Position numbers and translations under genes: made by a program. Shown in pieces: positions 35,730 through 43,530 of a DNA stretch of 49,867 nt (positions are counted from its first letter, which is position 1; the number at the start of each line of letters is the position of its first letter). The notes under the pieces were generated by a model, which saw nothing but the letters and a program-made list of their open reading frames with translations, was not told the DNA's origin and did not search any database. This stretch comes from DATCZB01 sp035513215 (GTDB lineage Bacteria; Pseudomonadota; Gammaproteobacteria; Steroidobacterales; Rariloculaceae), in contig DATKCK010000077.1 of the NCBI GenBank assembly GCA_035513215.1, positions 1 to 49,867 of the forward strand, given 5' to 3'.

Positions 35730-35815
35730 CCGGCAAGACCACTCTGGTCTGCTGAATTCCAGAACGCGCACATAACTTACTATTTCTACGAGCTTTTCCA
35801 AGCTACTGTCCGCTA

Positions 35816-35872
35816 CTGAGAGCCAAAGGGTACTACCCGCAAATGTGGGTAACTCTCAGGGTGCGCTATACT
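35816..35872 (+). promoter_or_regulatory. Nested inverted repeats and -10 box upstream of the integrase
   Basis: In the 198 bases between the tRNA and the integrase lie an outer inverted repeat CTGAGAG (35816-35822)/CTCTCAG (35853-35859) and an inner one TACCC (35834-35838)/GGGTA (35847-35851). TATACT at 35867-35872 looks like a -10 box; no good -35 is seen. Such repeats beside an integrase can be arm sites or an operator. A further hairpin AGACCA-CTC-TGGTCT lies at 35736-35750, right after the tRNA. Confidence 0.4.
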
Positions 35873-35927
35873 CTTGGCAGATTCCTACCCACAACCAAGG
35901 GTTCAGGTCCCTGCCGAAGAGATTGGC

Positions 35928-37133
35928 ATGCTAACAGACTCCAAGGTGAAGACGGCAACAGCCCGCGAGCGTACCTACAAGTTGGCTGATGGTCGCGGCT
36001 TGACACTCATGGTCATGCCCAACGGTTCGAAGCTTTGGCGCTTTCGCTATCGTTGGCGAGGCTGCGAAAAGATGTTGAGCATGGGCCAGTACCCGGATGT
36101 TTCCCTGAAACTCGCTCGCGACAAATGCGATGACGCGCGGAAACAGATTGCCGCCGGCGTCGAGCCCAGCGGCGAACGCAAGGCCGCGAAACTGCGACAA
36201 TCGAATACGTTCAAGAGCATCGCGCAAGAATATCTCGCGCAGCGTGAAAAGCCGCCCGCTCGCAGCAAGCGCGCTCCGCTTTCCGAAGGGACACTCGGCA
36301 AGTCACGCTGGCTGCTCGAAACGTTTGCCTATCCCTATATCGGTAATGACCCGATAACTGATATCAAGGCAAGAGACGTGCTCGCCCTACTCCGCCGCGT
36401 CGACGATGCCGGACACCACGAAACGGCGCGCCGTACCAAGCAGCTCATAGGCCGCGTCTTTCGTTTCGCCATCGCGACCGAACGCGCCGAATACGATATC
36501 ACCGCAGGGCTGCGCGGAGCGCTCACTCCCGTAGTCGTGCAAAATCACGCTGGCATCACCTCGCCAAAGCGCATCGGCGAGCTGTTGCGTGCCATCGACA
36601 CATACTCGGGCGAGCCACACGTCAAGGCCGCGCTACGACTGGCGCCCTACGTCTTCGTTAGGCCAGGCGAGTTGCGCGGGGCGCAGTGGAGCGAATTCGA
36701 TCTGGATGGAAAGCAGCCTGAATGGCGCATTCCAGCAAAGCGCATGAAGATGGGTCGCGAGCATGTAGTGCCACTGAGCCTTCAGGCCGTCGAGATCGTG
36801 CGGAACCTGCGTTCACTCACCGGTACCGGCATCTACCTGTTTCCGAGTCTTCGCACTCGTGAGCGGTGCATGAGCGAGACCACGCTAAATGCCGCATTGC
36901 GACGGCTCGGCTTCAATAAGGACGAAATGACGCCGCATGGTTTCCGAACGATGGCGAGCACGCAGCTCAACGAACGAGGTGTACATCCAGACTTAATTGA
37001 ACTGCAGCTTGCCCACAAGCCCCGCGGAGTCCGTGCCGACTACAACAAGGCGGAGCGACTGGCCGACCGGCGCGAAATGATGCAAGCCTGGGCGGACTGG
37101 CTTGACGAAATGAAGGCGAGCAAGCACGAATGA
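35928..37133 (+). CDS. P4-type tyrosine integrase
   Basis: A 401-residue site-specific recombinase. ATG 35928 gives the usual P4-integrase N-terminus (MLTDSKVKTA, then YKLADGRGLTLMVMPNGSKLWRFRYRWRG, the DUF4102 arm-binding domain). The catalytic set is complete: Arg245 in RPGELR, His337 and Arg340 in TPHGFR, His363 in LAHK and Tyr372 in YNKAE. Enzymes of this class insert islands into the 3' end of tRNA genes, and this one points away from tRNA-Leu in the classic arrangement. Base composition is visibly less GC-rich than upstream genes. It looks intact; no excisionase is seen next to it. Confidence 0.95.
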   Translation: MLTDSKVKTATARERTYKLADGRGLTLMVMPNGSKLWRFRYRWRGCEKMLSMGQYPDVSLKLARDKCDDARKQIAAGVEPSGERKAAKLRQSNTFKSIAQEYLAQREKPPARSKRAPLSEGTLGKSRWLLETFAYPYIGNDPITDIKARDVLALLRRVDDAGHHETARRTKQLIGRVFRFAIATERAEYDITAGLRGALTPVVVQNHAGITSPKRIGELLRAIDTYSGEPHVKAALRLAPYVFVRPGELRGAQWSEFDLDGKQPEWRIPAKRMKMGREHVVPLSLQAVEIVRNLRSLTGTGIYLFPSLRTRERCMSETTLNAALRRLGFNKDEMTPHGFRTMASTQLNERGVHPDLIELQLAHKPRGVRADYNKAERLADRREMMQAWADWLDEMKASKHE

Positions 37134-37283
37134 ACCGGAAGCAAGAAGCGAGGGCCTCACGCAAACAAGCGGACGTTCTGCCCGGAGTGTAAAGCTGCGT
37201 CGACTCGGATAGCAGCAGAGGTGTCCCCTTACGCCTGATGGTAGAATTCGACCTCCATTCGTTTTCCGACGCGAACTCGAGCC

Positions 37284-37670
37284 ATGGCCGCCGGTGAAAC
37301 ACACCGAGTTTGGTTCCCGGACATGCTCAACGAGCTCAAGCAATCGTGGTCCGAGTCGATGAGCTGGGAGGAGCTGTCAGAATTCTGTGAGCGCATGTCC
37401 GAAATGCGAAGAAGAACTCGTGAATCGAGAGGAATCAAACCCGCCGTGTCTCGATGTCCAAAATGCGGAGAAGAATCAGCGTCAGACGGAGGTGACGTGT
37501 CGATACGATCAGCCCTGTTTGCCCTGCGCAAGACGGGAATCGTTGCCGAAGCGGAATTCAAGGCGATCGACAAGCAGTGGAGGCGATACCGCAAGATGCG
37601 CGGGCTGGACGCGTATGGCAAAGAGGTAGGGCACCCTAAGCAGCGAGAAGCGTCTCACACTTGCGGCTGA
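37284..37670 (+). CDS. Small zinc-ribbon protein of unknown function
   Basis: A 128-residue protein from ATG 37284. The N-terminus GETHRVWFPDMLNEL leads to a helical part, then one CPKCGEE knuckle (Cys73 region) and a C-terminal helix ending KQWRRYRKMRGLDAYGKEVG. Similar small proteins with a HRVWFPxML start, a CxxCG and a DxYGK end recur in bacterial genomes as hypothetical genes. Only one CxxC pair is obvious, so metal binding may need a dimer; a Cys near the C-terminus (HTCG) could help. It ends four bases before the next gene, suggesting a pair. Confidence 0.65.
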   Translation: MAAGETHRVWFPDMLNELKQSWSESMSWEELSEFCERMSEMRRRTRESRGIKPAVSRCPKCGEESASDGGDVSIRSALFALRKTGIVAEAEFKAIDKQWRRYRKMRGLDAYGKEVGHPKQREASHTCG

Positions 37671-37674
37671 TCCG

Positions 37675-38208
37675 ATGATATTGGAGCCAGCAGAGGCGCA
37701 GGCGTTCATTGCCGGATACCAGGCGATATTGCTGATGCTGACAGCGCACCACGATACCACCTCCCGGCGGGGCTTCTTGGCGAGTCTGATAGACGGGCGC
37801 CAGGTGCTGGCGCAAGAGCCCTCAGCCATCGAAGTCGCCCTCGATAAGCTTGAAGACAAAGGCGTTCATGTCGAGCCCTGTGTCGAGCATGCGGTAAGGA
37901 CGCTCCGCTTGGGCAAGTGGATTTACATTCGCGATACGCGCTACTACTCCGTGTTTCTCGATTCAGAATCGGACTCGGCATTTGCGGTGGTCGGCCTGAC
38001 GGATAGGCTTCGCGATCTGTTCGGCGGATCAGGCGTTTACGTGGAGACGGGCGTCGTCGAGTACGCCGGTCATTACGTGTGTGACGGGCTATTCAGAACC
38101 CTCGCCTCTCTCGGGCCGAACTACCGGCATAGCTTCAATGAATCATATGCAGCAATCCGGGATGCCGGCCGGTTTCAACGTCGCCCGGAGGCGCGACTAT
38201 TCGAATAG
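37675..38208 (+). CDS. Hypothetical protein paired with the zinc-ribbon gene
   Basis: A 177-residue soluble protein without signal or membrane segments. Visible features are AEAQAFIAGYQAILLML at the start, LRLGKWIYIRDTRYYSVFLD in the middle, and VVGLTDRLRDLFGGSGVYVETGVVEYAGHYVCDGLF toward the end, a compact alpha/beta pattern with conserved-looking aromatic residues. I do not recognise a named domain. It begins four bases after the preceding stop, so the two are cotranscribed. The 242 bases after it (38209-38450) hold no gene I can support. Confidence 0.6.
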   Translation: MILEPAEAQAFIAGYQAILLMLTAHHDTTSRRGFLASLIDGRQVLAQEPSAIEVALDKLEDKGVHVEPCVEHAVRTLRLGKWIYIRDTRYYSVFLDSESDSAFAVVGLTDRLRDLFGGSGVYVETGVVEYAGHYVCDGLFRTLASLGPNYRHSFNESYAAIRDAGRFQRRPEARLFE

Positions 38209-38450
38209 TCGATGGGCACCGAGCGTCGCTCCATGCCGAGATGGCCACCGTCAGTGCCGCGGCTGTTCGGAAAAAGTGGCCGTTCAGTGACTCGAAAGCG
38301 TTCCAGCGCGGCCGGACATTCGGCCTACTTTTTGAGAGAATCGTCGGACCGGGATCGACCCTGGGTGTGCGAAAACTCGTTTCATTTTTGATTATGAAGC
38401 GATTCGGAAAATCATAGCCCGTTTTTCGTTTCGCGGACTCAGATTCCGCC

Positions 38451-38720
38451 TTACAGGCGCTGAAACTCGACCGGAGAGAGCGCCTGCAACTCCGTAGCCG
38501 TGAAGTCAGTGCCCCCCAGCTTCGCCACAATGGCTGCAATTTCTCCGCTGTTGGCTACGGCTAAACCTCGACTTACGCGCTCCTCCGCAACGATGTTTTG
38601 GGCCTCGGCCCTCATTAATTCGTTGTTTTGGTTGAGCTGAACCAGCAGAAGCACGAGCCCGATGAGTACGCCCAAGTTGGCGAGGGTGTTTATGGTTTGC
38701 CCGAGGTCGATCTTCTTCAT
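38451..38720 (-). pseudogene. Truncated small membrane protein
   Basis: An 89-residue frame starting KKIDLGQTINTLANLGVLIG, one transmembrane helix (LVLLLVQLNQN), then a helical part LMRAEAQNIVAEERVSRGLA. This start is typical of a common family of single-helix hypothetical proteins with an LxQNxxxxxAQ region after the helix, which usually run to 150 residues or more. Here a TAA follows EFQRL and the next in-frame codons soon hit another stop, so the C-terminal half is missing. The 275 bases upstream (38721-38995) show nothing coding. Might still be expressed as a short protein. Confidence 0.5.
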
Positions 38721-38995
38721 TCTTCTTCTCGATCGGCTGGAAAAGTCGGATTCTAGCTATGCCGAGTGGCAACAACGGGTCGACGCAGGCCGACTACTAC
38801 CCGCCGAAACTATAACATTCGTCCGGCTCCTTTGGAGCCGCAAGCCGCCGCTGAGATGGCGTCGCCATGAGCAACCGGCTTCGGCAGCTCTTGCGGCGCC
38901 CGTTCATGTCCTAACGCCCATGATTCTTGGGGCCTGGGTCGGCCAACTCTTGCCATTCGTATCGGCGCGTTAACAGTTAACGCATCGCGACGTCT

Positions 38996-39415
38996 TTATG
39001 GCTTCTTCGTCAATACTGCCTCGGCGAGCGAGCGGGGCGAGTGGATTGACACCCCGGTGATGGTCTTGCCGTAGAGCGCCCCAAAATGTGTGCGATCACC
39101 GGTTACGAGCGTTTCACACCGGCGGCGTATCGCGGCCGCGAGTACCGGCCAGTCCTTCTCCGGCAACAGTGCGGCGACGTCAGAGGGCAGCTCGCTCGCC
39201 TCAAAGGGTGCCACGTCGATCTGCCCTAACAGATCCTCTAACGCTGTGCCTGAATCCGGAGCTTTCAACTCGAGGTTGCGTCGTGCCTCAGCTACCACGT
39301 AGTCGTCGGCGCACAACGTATGCCCGCTATCGCGCAAAAGCTCTAGCAACTGTCGAACGGCGCCGTTGCTCTTGGCAGCGGAGAACAGAATATTGGCGTC
39401 CAGAAATATTCGCAT
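38996..39415 (-). CDS. PIN-domain ribonuclease toxin (VapC-like)
   Basis: A 139-residue PIN-domain protein. The acidic active-site residues are in place: Asp6 (IFLDANIL), Glu43 (VVAEARRNL), Asp88 (EKDWPVLAAA) and Asp107 (VTGDRTHFG). Such toxins cut tRNA or rRNA until neutralised by a cognate antitoxin. The AbrB-type gene lies 39 bases upstream on the same strand, so the two form a type II module. The gap is wider than in most vapBC pairs. Confidence 0.88.
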   Translation of the reverse strand: MRIFLDANILFSAAKSNGAVRQLLELLRDSGHTLCADDYVVAEARRNLELKAPDSGTALEDLLGQIDVAPFEASELPSDVAALLPEKDWPVLAAAIRRRCETLVTGDRTHFGALYGKTITGVSIHSPRSLAEAVLTKKP

Positions 39416-39454
39416 CCGCTGGTCGAGCCGCGAAAACGTGTTGCCCAGAAGTAA

Positions 39455-39727
39455 TCAGCGCCGGCGTTTGGCCCGCGACGCTGGCTGACGCTGCGCCCCC
39501 CGCCGGACGCTAAGCACCTCTGCCAACCCCGACTCCGCCGCATCGAACTCACGAATCCGATCTTCGCTATAGATCTCTACTGGCAGGGTGACCGCCGGAC
39601 GCAGCAACAGTCCTTCCGACGTCGCCTCGGCGATCAGTTGATCGTCCGCCTTCAGCCCAAGAGCCTCGCGCAGTTTCGCAGGGAGCGTTATGACTCCACG
39701 GCTGGTGATCGTGACGGTGGCTTTCAT
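39455..39727 (-). CDS. AbrB/MazE-type antitoxin
   Basis: A 90-residue protein. The swapped-hairpin AbrB domain occupies residues 1-45 (TVTITSRGVITLPAKLREALGLKADDQL); the C-terminal part is acidic first (EDRIREFDAAESGLAEVL), suited to toxin binding, and then strongly basic (RRGAQRQPASRAKRRR), which is less usual. It should bind the PIN toxin and repress its own promoter. Confidence 0.87.
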   Translation of the reverse strand: MKATVTITSRGVITLPAKLREALGLKADDQLIAEATSEGLLLRPAVTLPVEIYSEDRIREFDAAESGLAEVLSVRRGAQRQPASRAKRRR

Positions 39728-39731
39728 GGGC

Positions 39732-39764
39732 TGGCAGTGTATCAGAAAATCTGCAATTCTGCCA
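39732..39764 (-). promoter_or_regulatory. Candidate antitoxin operator
   Basis: Just upstream of the antitoxin ATG, TGGCAG (39732-39737) and CTGCCA (39759-39764) form an inverted repeat around a second one, CAGA-AAA-TCTG (39743-39753). Palindromes of this kind next to an AbrB-type antitoxin gene are expected autoregulatory sites. On the minus strand TACACT in this stretch could be a -10 box. Not proven. Confidence 0.4.
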
Positions 39765-39929
39765 TTGTGAGGAGGTAATCAGGAGTGAGTCCGCAGCAGC
39801 GCAGCGAACGACCCTCATCGCACGCATTTCCGGTGCCGAACTGAGCTCGTACGCCCGCTCTATTTCCGACAAGGCTTGGCCAATAGCCGACGTCCGTTCT
39901 TACCGAAACAAGTCTCTTGCGCGGAGCGC

Positions 39930-40325
39930 TCAGCGCGATTCGTCTTGCGCACCAAATAGGCTCTCACCCGTTGATAGCGTCACGGTACGCACGGCCGCCC
40001 GCTGGCTGCCGTCGCGAGCTAGAACGCCCACGACACTGACCTCGGCGCCTACCTGCAACGAATTATGATTCCAGCCGCGGCGGATCAAGCCGTTTGGGCT
40101 ACCCATCTCAAATCCCCAGTTCTCGATCTCGCCCTCCTCGTTCTGAACGTCGACATAGAACCAAACGTGCGGATTCAACCACTCGATACTGGTAACTATT
40201 CCGGTAATCTCGATCGGCTGATCGCGATCGAAAACTGCGGCAAACGAGTGATGAGCTGCCGCTGGCGCCGCGAGCGCGCACAATCCGACCAGCAGTCCAG
40301 TCCGAACAAATGCTGTCTTCATCAA
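39930..40325 (-). CDS. DUF6152 family exported protein
   Basis: A 131-residue protein with a signal peptide ending near APAAAHHSF. The mature part has HHSFAAVFDRDQPIEITGIVTSIEWLNPHVWFYVDV and GNWGFEMGSPNGLIRRGW-like ENWGFEMGSPNGLIRRGW, the signature of DUF6152; the fold is expected to be OB-like and the protein periplasmic. Function unknown. It follows the frameshifted WEGDTLVV-family gene after 25 bases, a pairing that looks like an operon. Confidence 0.88.
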   Translation of the reverse strand: MMKTAFVRTGLLVGLCALAAPAAAHHSFAAVFDRDQPIEITGIVTSIEWLNPHVWFYVDVQNEEGEIENWGFEMGSPNGLIRRGWNHNSLQVGAEVSVVGVLARDGSQRAAVRTVTLSTGESLFGAQDESR

Positions 40326-40350
40326 ACCTGCCTCCTAGCGCGCGGATAAT

Positions 40351-41365
40351 TCAGTTAGCGCCACTATCCCACTTGTTGTTTTCGCAAACATACTCGAGCA
40401 GCTCCACCTGGGGCGCCAGATCGAAACGGAAAGTGCGAGTCCATGGTGCTGTGAACACACCTGGATCTTCGACGGTCAGTTCGATTTCCATGTATCCGTA
40501 TTCGGTACGAGTGATCTTTTCGGTCGTATGCAATCCCATCGTGCGCGGATAAAGAGCGGTCCCCCCCCGGTCGTTGAACCCGACCGTATCTACGACCAAA
40601 GTGTCGCCTTCCCAGTGACCGATCGAATGACCCATCCAGCTCGGATTCGGCACTTCTGGATGACTCCGGCCATCGATAAATATCTGCCGATAACCCACGA
40701 CGTCCTCGAACAGGATTACCAGCAGCTCGGGCGAGTGCAAGAACTTGCCGATCGTCGGTGTGGCTCCAGCAGGCACAGGCGACTCACTTGGCAGGCATCG
40801 CGTATGGGGATGGTCCCTCGCCGCATTCGCAGCCCTCTCATCGGCAAGCTCTTGAGCCCAGGGCCGCGCTTCGGCAGGAACTGGAAACGGGTCTCCGCGG
40901 CCCAGCCACACGCCGGACAAATCGGGCCGGCCGTCCACTCCCCGCGGTACCGGCAGATCTGGAATAACCTGCCGGTTGCGCAGCTCGAAATTGATCGTGC
41001 CAGGGTCGTCACCGAGGACATTCAGTGAGGTGCCCTCCGCCATCTGGATATCGAACTGGAGATCCTGCCCTTCAGTTAGCGCAACTTCGCCCGTATAAGG
41101 CGCGTAAGCGCAACACGGCATTTCGATCGTGACCGAGTAATTGCCCGCAGCAAGGCCGGTAACTCGATAGCTTCCGTCGGCTTCACTGAAGGCCCGGCCC
41201 TCGACATCAGCCGCTGCGTCAACTACACGGCACTGGCGCCTCTGGCACCGGTGATCCGTCGTAAGCGAGAACGACGCCGGACAGCGAACCAGAACCCGGC
41301 TGAGCAAGGGCAACTCGCACTGCGAGTAATGCGCAAAATACAAACGCCGCACCAATACCTCTCAT
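40351..41365 (-). pseudogene. Frameshifted exported protein: carboxypeptidase-regulatory-like plus WEGDTLVV domain
   Basis: Two frames together make one gene. From ATG 41365 comes a signal peptide (MRGIGAAFVFCALLA...ALAQPG) and GSLSGVVLAYDGSPVPEAPV, the start of a carboxypeptidase-regulatory-like beta domain, which stops at 41219. The domain resumes in the next frame with GRAFSEADGSYRVTGLAAGNYSVTIE and runs to 40351. The frame change lies near 41225-41245. The C-terminal part has VDGRPDLSGVWLGRGDP, GHSIGHWEGDTLVVDTVGFND and VCENNKWD. About 337 residues if joined. Either a real mutation or a sequencing error; the rest is undamaged, so the event is recent. Confidence 0.8.
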
Positions 41366-41716
41366 TGCATTCCCCCAGTTACAAATCTGCTGCGTGTCCA
41401 ATGCCATCGACGGCGCTTCTGTCGCTCACCCCAGCTCACGCTCCGATGAATCGGTCGTCATACTCCGGCCAGGAACCGCCGGGAAGCCGACGCGAGAACT
41501 CGCGGCAACTACTCTTGAGATTCACCCAGCTCGCTGCGCACATCCACCAACACCTCCTCGATTAGGGCGACAGTCTCTTCGTAGCTGGGCAATAAGCGAA
41601 CCTGCAATCGCTCCAACTTCGCGCCAACGAGATTCTCGAAGTAGACATCGACATCTAGAGCCGAATAGCCGCTTACCGGCACCCAACCGCCAGTGTCAGA
41701 GTAGAATGAAACTCCG
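41366..41716. other. Intergenic stretch with a possible gene remnant (41509-41716, minus strand)
   Basis: No complete gene is supported between the frameshifted gene and the CRTAC1 gene. On the minus strand, frame 41716 to 41509 reads YSDTGGWVPVSGYSALDVDVYFENL and ends VALIEEVLVDVRSELGESQE, with protein-like composition and mostly G/C third positions, but the frame has no start outside the CRTAC1 gene. It may be the tail of a gene lost by rearrangement. The remainder, 41366-41508, shows nothing; it should hold promoters for the flanking divergent genes. Confidence 0.25.
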
Positions 41717-43510
41717 ATGAAGAAGTCAGCCGTCAGGCAGCTAGCCGCTTTATCGTTCGTCTTCCTTGGCGCTCCCGGGCTTGCGCAACCCGATCCGCCT
41801 GCCCCTCCCTTTGTCGACGTGACCGAGGGCTCGAACATCGCCTACAAAGTCGGCTACACGGCACCCTACTTGAGGGGCCTGTTCGCCTGGTCACTCCAGA
41901 GGGCGACAAACGGGGGCGCGGCGGCCGGCGATTGCGACAACGACGGCGACATCGATTTGTTCATCACCTATGGCAACACCAGTGGTCCGGAAGGCGGCGG
42001 CGGACCCAACCGCCTGTACCTGAATCAGCTCGCAGAGCAAGGCAATGGCCTCAAGTTCGAGGACATTGCCGAGGAGGCCAACGTTGCCAATTCACGTTCG
42101 GATGGCAAAGGTAACGATCGCCACAGCGGGCCCACTTTCGCCGACATGGATGGCGATGGTGACCTGGATCTCTTTCTCGGCGGTATCTACGGAGACCCGA
42201 GCAAGATCTACGAAAACCGGGGCGACTGTCACTTCACCGATGTCACATCGAATTCGCCGGACATCGAGAACATGCTGGCCGCGCATACGATCTCGGCGGC
42301 GTTCGGCGACTACGATCTCGACGGCGACCTCGACATGTTCCTGACACACTGGGGCACGCTGGACGAGCTGTATGGTTATCCTCGCGAGCGGGAGACCGAC
42401 CATCTATGGAGAAACGAGTCCGATGAATCGGGTATTCGTTTCGTGAACGTCAGCGAGGAAACCGGAATCTCGGATCTGACCTACCTGACCCGCCTCGAGC
42501 TCTTTTGCGGTGAGCGCGTTTGCGCAAACGGTGGTGACGTTCAGATCGCGGACTTTACCTTTACTGCGACGTTCGCGCGAATCAGCGACGATCTTTGGCC
42601 CGACATTGCCATTGCGGGGGATTTCGGGACGACTCAGCTCGCGATCAACTTCAATGGCGAAAAGTTCGGAGCCCTCAACAACCCGATTCTGCGCGACGCC
42701 CAGTACGGGATGGGGTCGGCGCTCGGCGACATCGACAACGACGGCGATCTCGACTGGTTCATCTCCAGCATCTTCGGACCCGGCAACGAGAACATCACAC
42801 CAAAAGGTAATCGCTTCTACCTGAACGATGGCAGCTCCTCCCTCCTGATCGATGACACCGCGCGGCTCGGCGTCGCGGACGGTTCCTTCGGTTGGGGAGC
42901 CTGCCTCATCGATATCGATAACGATTCCGATCTCGACATTTTTCACACGAACGGCTACCCGGAACCGTACCTGACCCCCAACGATGCCTACGACACGGAC
43001 GCCAGCAGGGCTTTCGTGATGAACGAGGCGGGCACGTACACCGATGAGGCGGCCGCGCTCGGACTCGCGGGACGCACGTCGGGACGCGGTGTCGTCTGCG
43101 CGGATTTCGATAATGACGGCGACATTGACATCCTCGAGCTGACCGACGCTGCTCCCAATTCTGCCAGGCTATGGGAGAACCGGACTGCAGCCGCTGGTCG
43201 AAACTTTCTGCGCGTCAAGCTCGAGGGGCTGCCGCCCAACACCGAGGCCGCCGGTGCGCGAATCTTTGCCCGGATCGGGGACACGACGCAGATGCGTGAG
43301 ATCATGATTGGCAGCAACTACACGTCACAGAATCCGACGGTGCAGATCTTCGGGCTCGATTCTTCCGAGTTCGTCGACGAGATTGTCGTGGAATGGCCGC
43401 CGATCGACTCGGGCCAAGGTCCGGTGCAGCTCGGCACTCTGTTGAATGGCCCCATCGCGGCGAGCCAGCCGGGACGGATCATCGTGATCAGGCATCCGGA
43501 ACTGCGCTGA
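41717..43510 (+). CDS. CRTAC1/UnbV-type exported FG-GAP repeat protein
   Basis: A 597-residue exported protein (signal peptide to about GLAQP). It carries a beta-propeller of VCBS/FG-GAP repeats, each with a calcium-binding DxDxDxD motif: DCDNDGDIDLF, DMDGDGDLDLF, DYDLDGDLDMF, DIDNDGDLDWF, DIDNDSDLDIF and DFDNDGDIDIL. The C-terminus (about 480-560) has the ASPIC/UnbV pattern: NFLRVKLEGLPPNTEAAGARIFARIGD, then IMIGSNYTSQNP and VEWP. Such proteins are secreted or surface-bound and often neighbour TonB receptors; their role is poorly known. Convergent with the halogenase genes, 20 bases apart, and the only plus-strand gene of this block. Confidence 0.9.
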   Translation: MKKSAVRQLAALSFVFLGAPGLAQPDPPAPPFVDVTEGSNIAYKVGYTAPYLRGLFAWSLQRATNGGAAAGDCDNDGDIDLFITYGNTSGPEGGGGPNRLYLNQLAEQGNGLKFEDIAEEANVANSRSDGKGNDRHSGPTFADMDGDGDLDLFLGGIYGDPSKIYENRGDCHFTDVTSNSPDIENMLAAHTISAAFGDYDLDGDLDMFLTHWGTLDELYGYPRERETDHLWRNESDESGIRFVNVSEETGISDLTYLTRLELFCGERVCANGGDVQIADFTFTATFARISDDLWPDIAIAGDFGTTQLAINFNGEKFGALNNPILRDAQYGMGSALGDIDNDGDLDWFISSIFGPGNENITPKGNRFYLNDGSSSLLIDDTARLGVADGSFGWGACLIDIDNDSDLDIFHTNGYPEPYLTPNDAYDTDASRAFVMNEAGTYTDEAAALGLAGRTSGRGVVCADFDNDGDIDILELTDAAPNSARLWENRTAAAGRNFLRVKLEGLPPNTEAAGARIFARIGDTTQMREIMIGSNYTSQNPTVQIFGLDSSEFVDEIVVEWPPIDSGQGPVQLGTLLNGPIAASQPGRIIVIRHPELR

Positions 43511-43530
43511 CACACGATCCTGAGAAGATT

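Noticed and set aside
35899..35917. GGGTTCAGGTCCC, which looks like a tRNA T-arm, upstream of the integrase
   Set aside because: No other tRNA arms can be folded around it, and its match to the tRNA-Leu 3' end is too partial to call an attachment copy.
38662..38973. Plus-strand open frame of 103 codons between the truncated gene and the PIN toxin
   Set aside because: It begins opposite the truncated gene, has mixed composition and no recognisable features or ribosome site.
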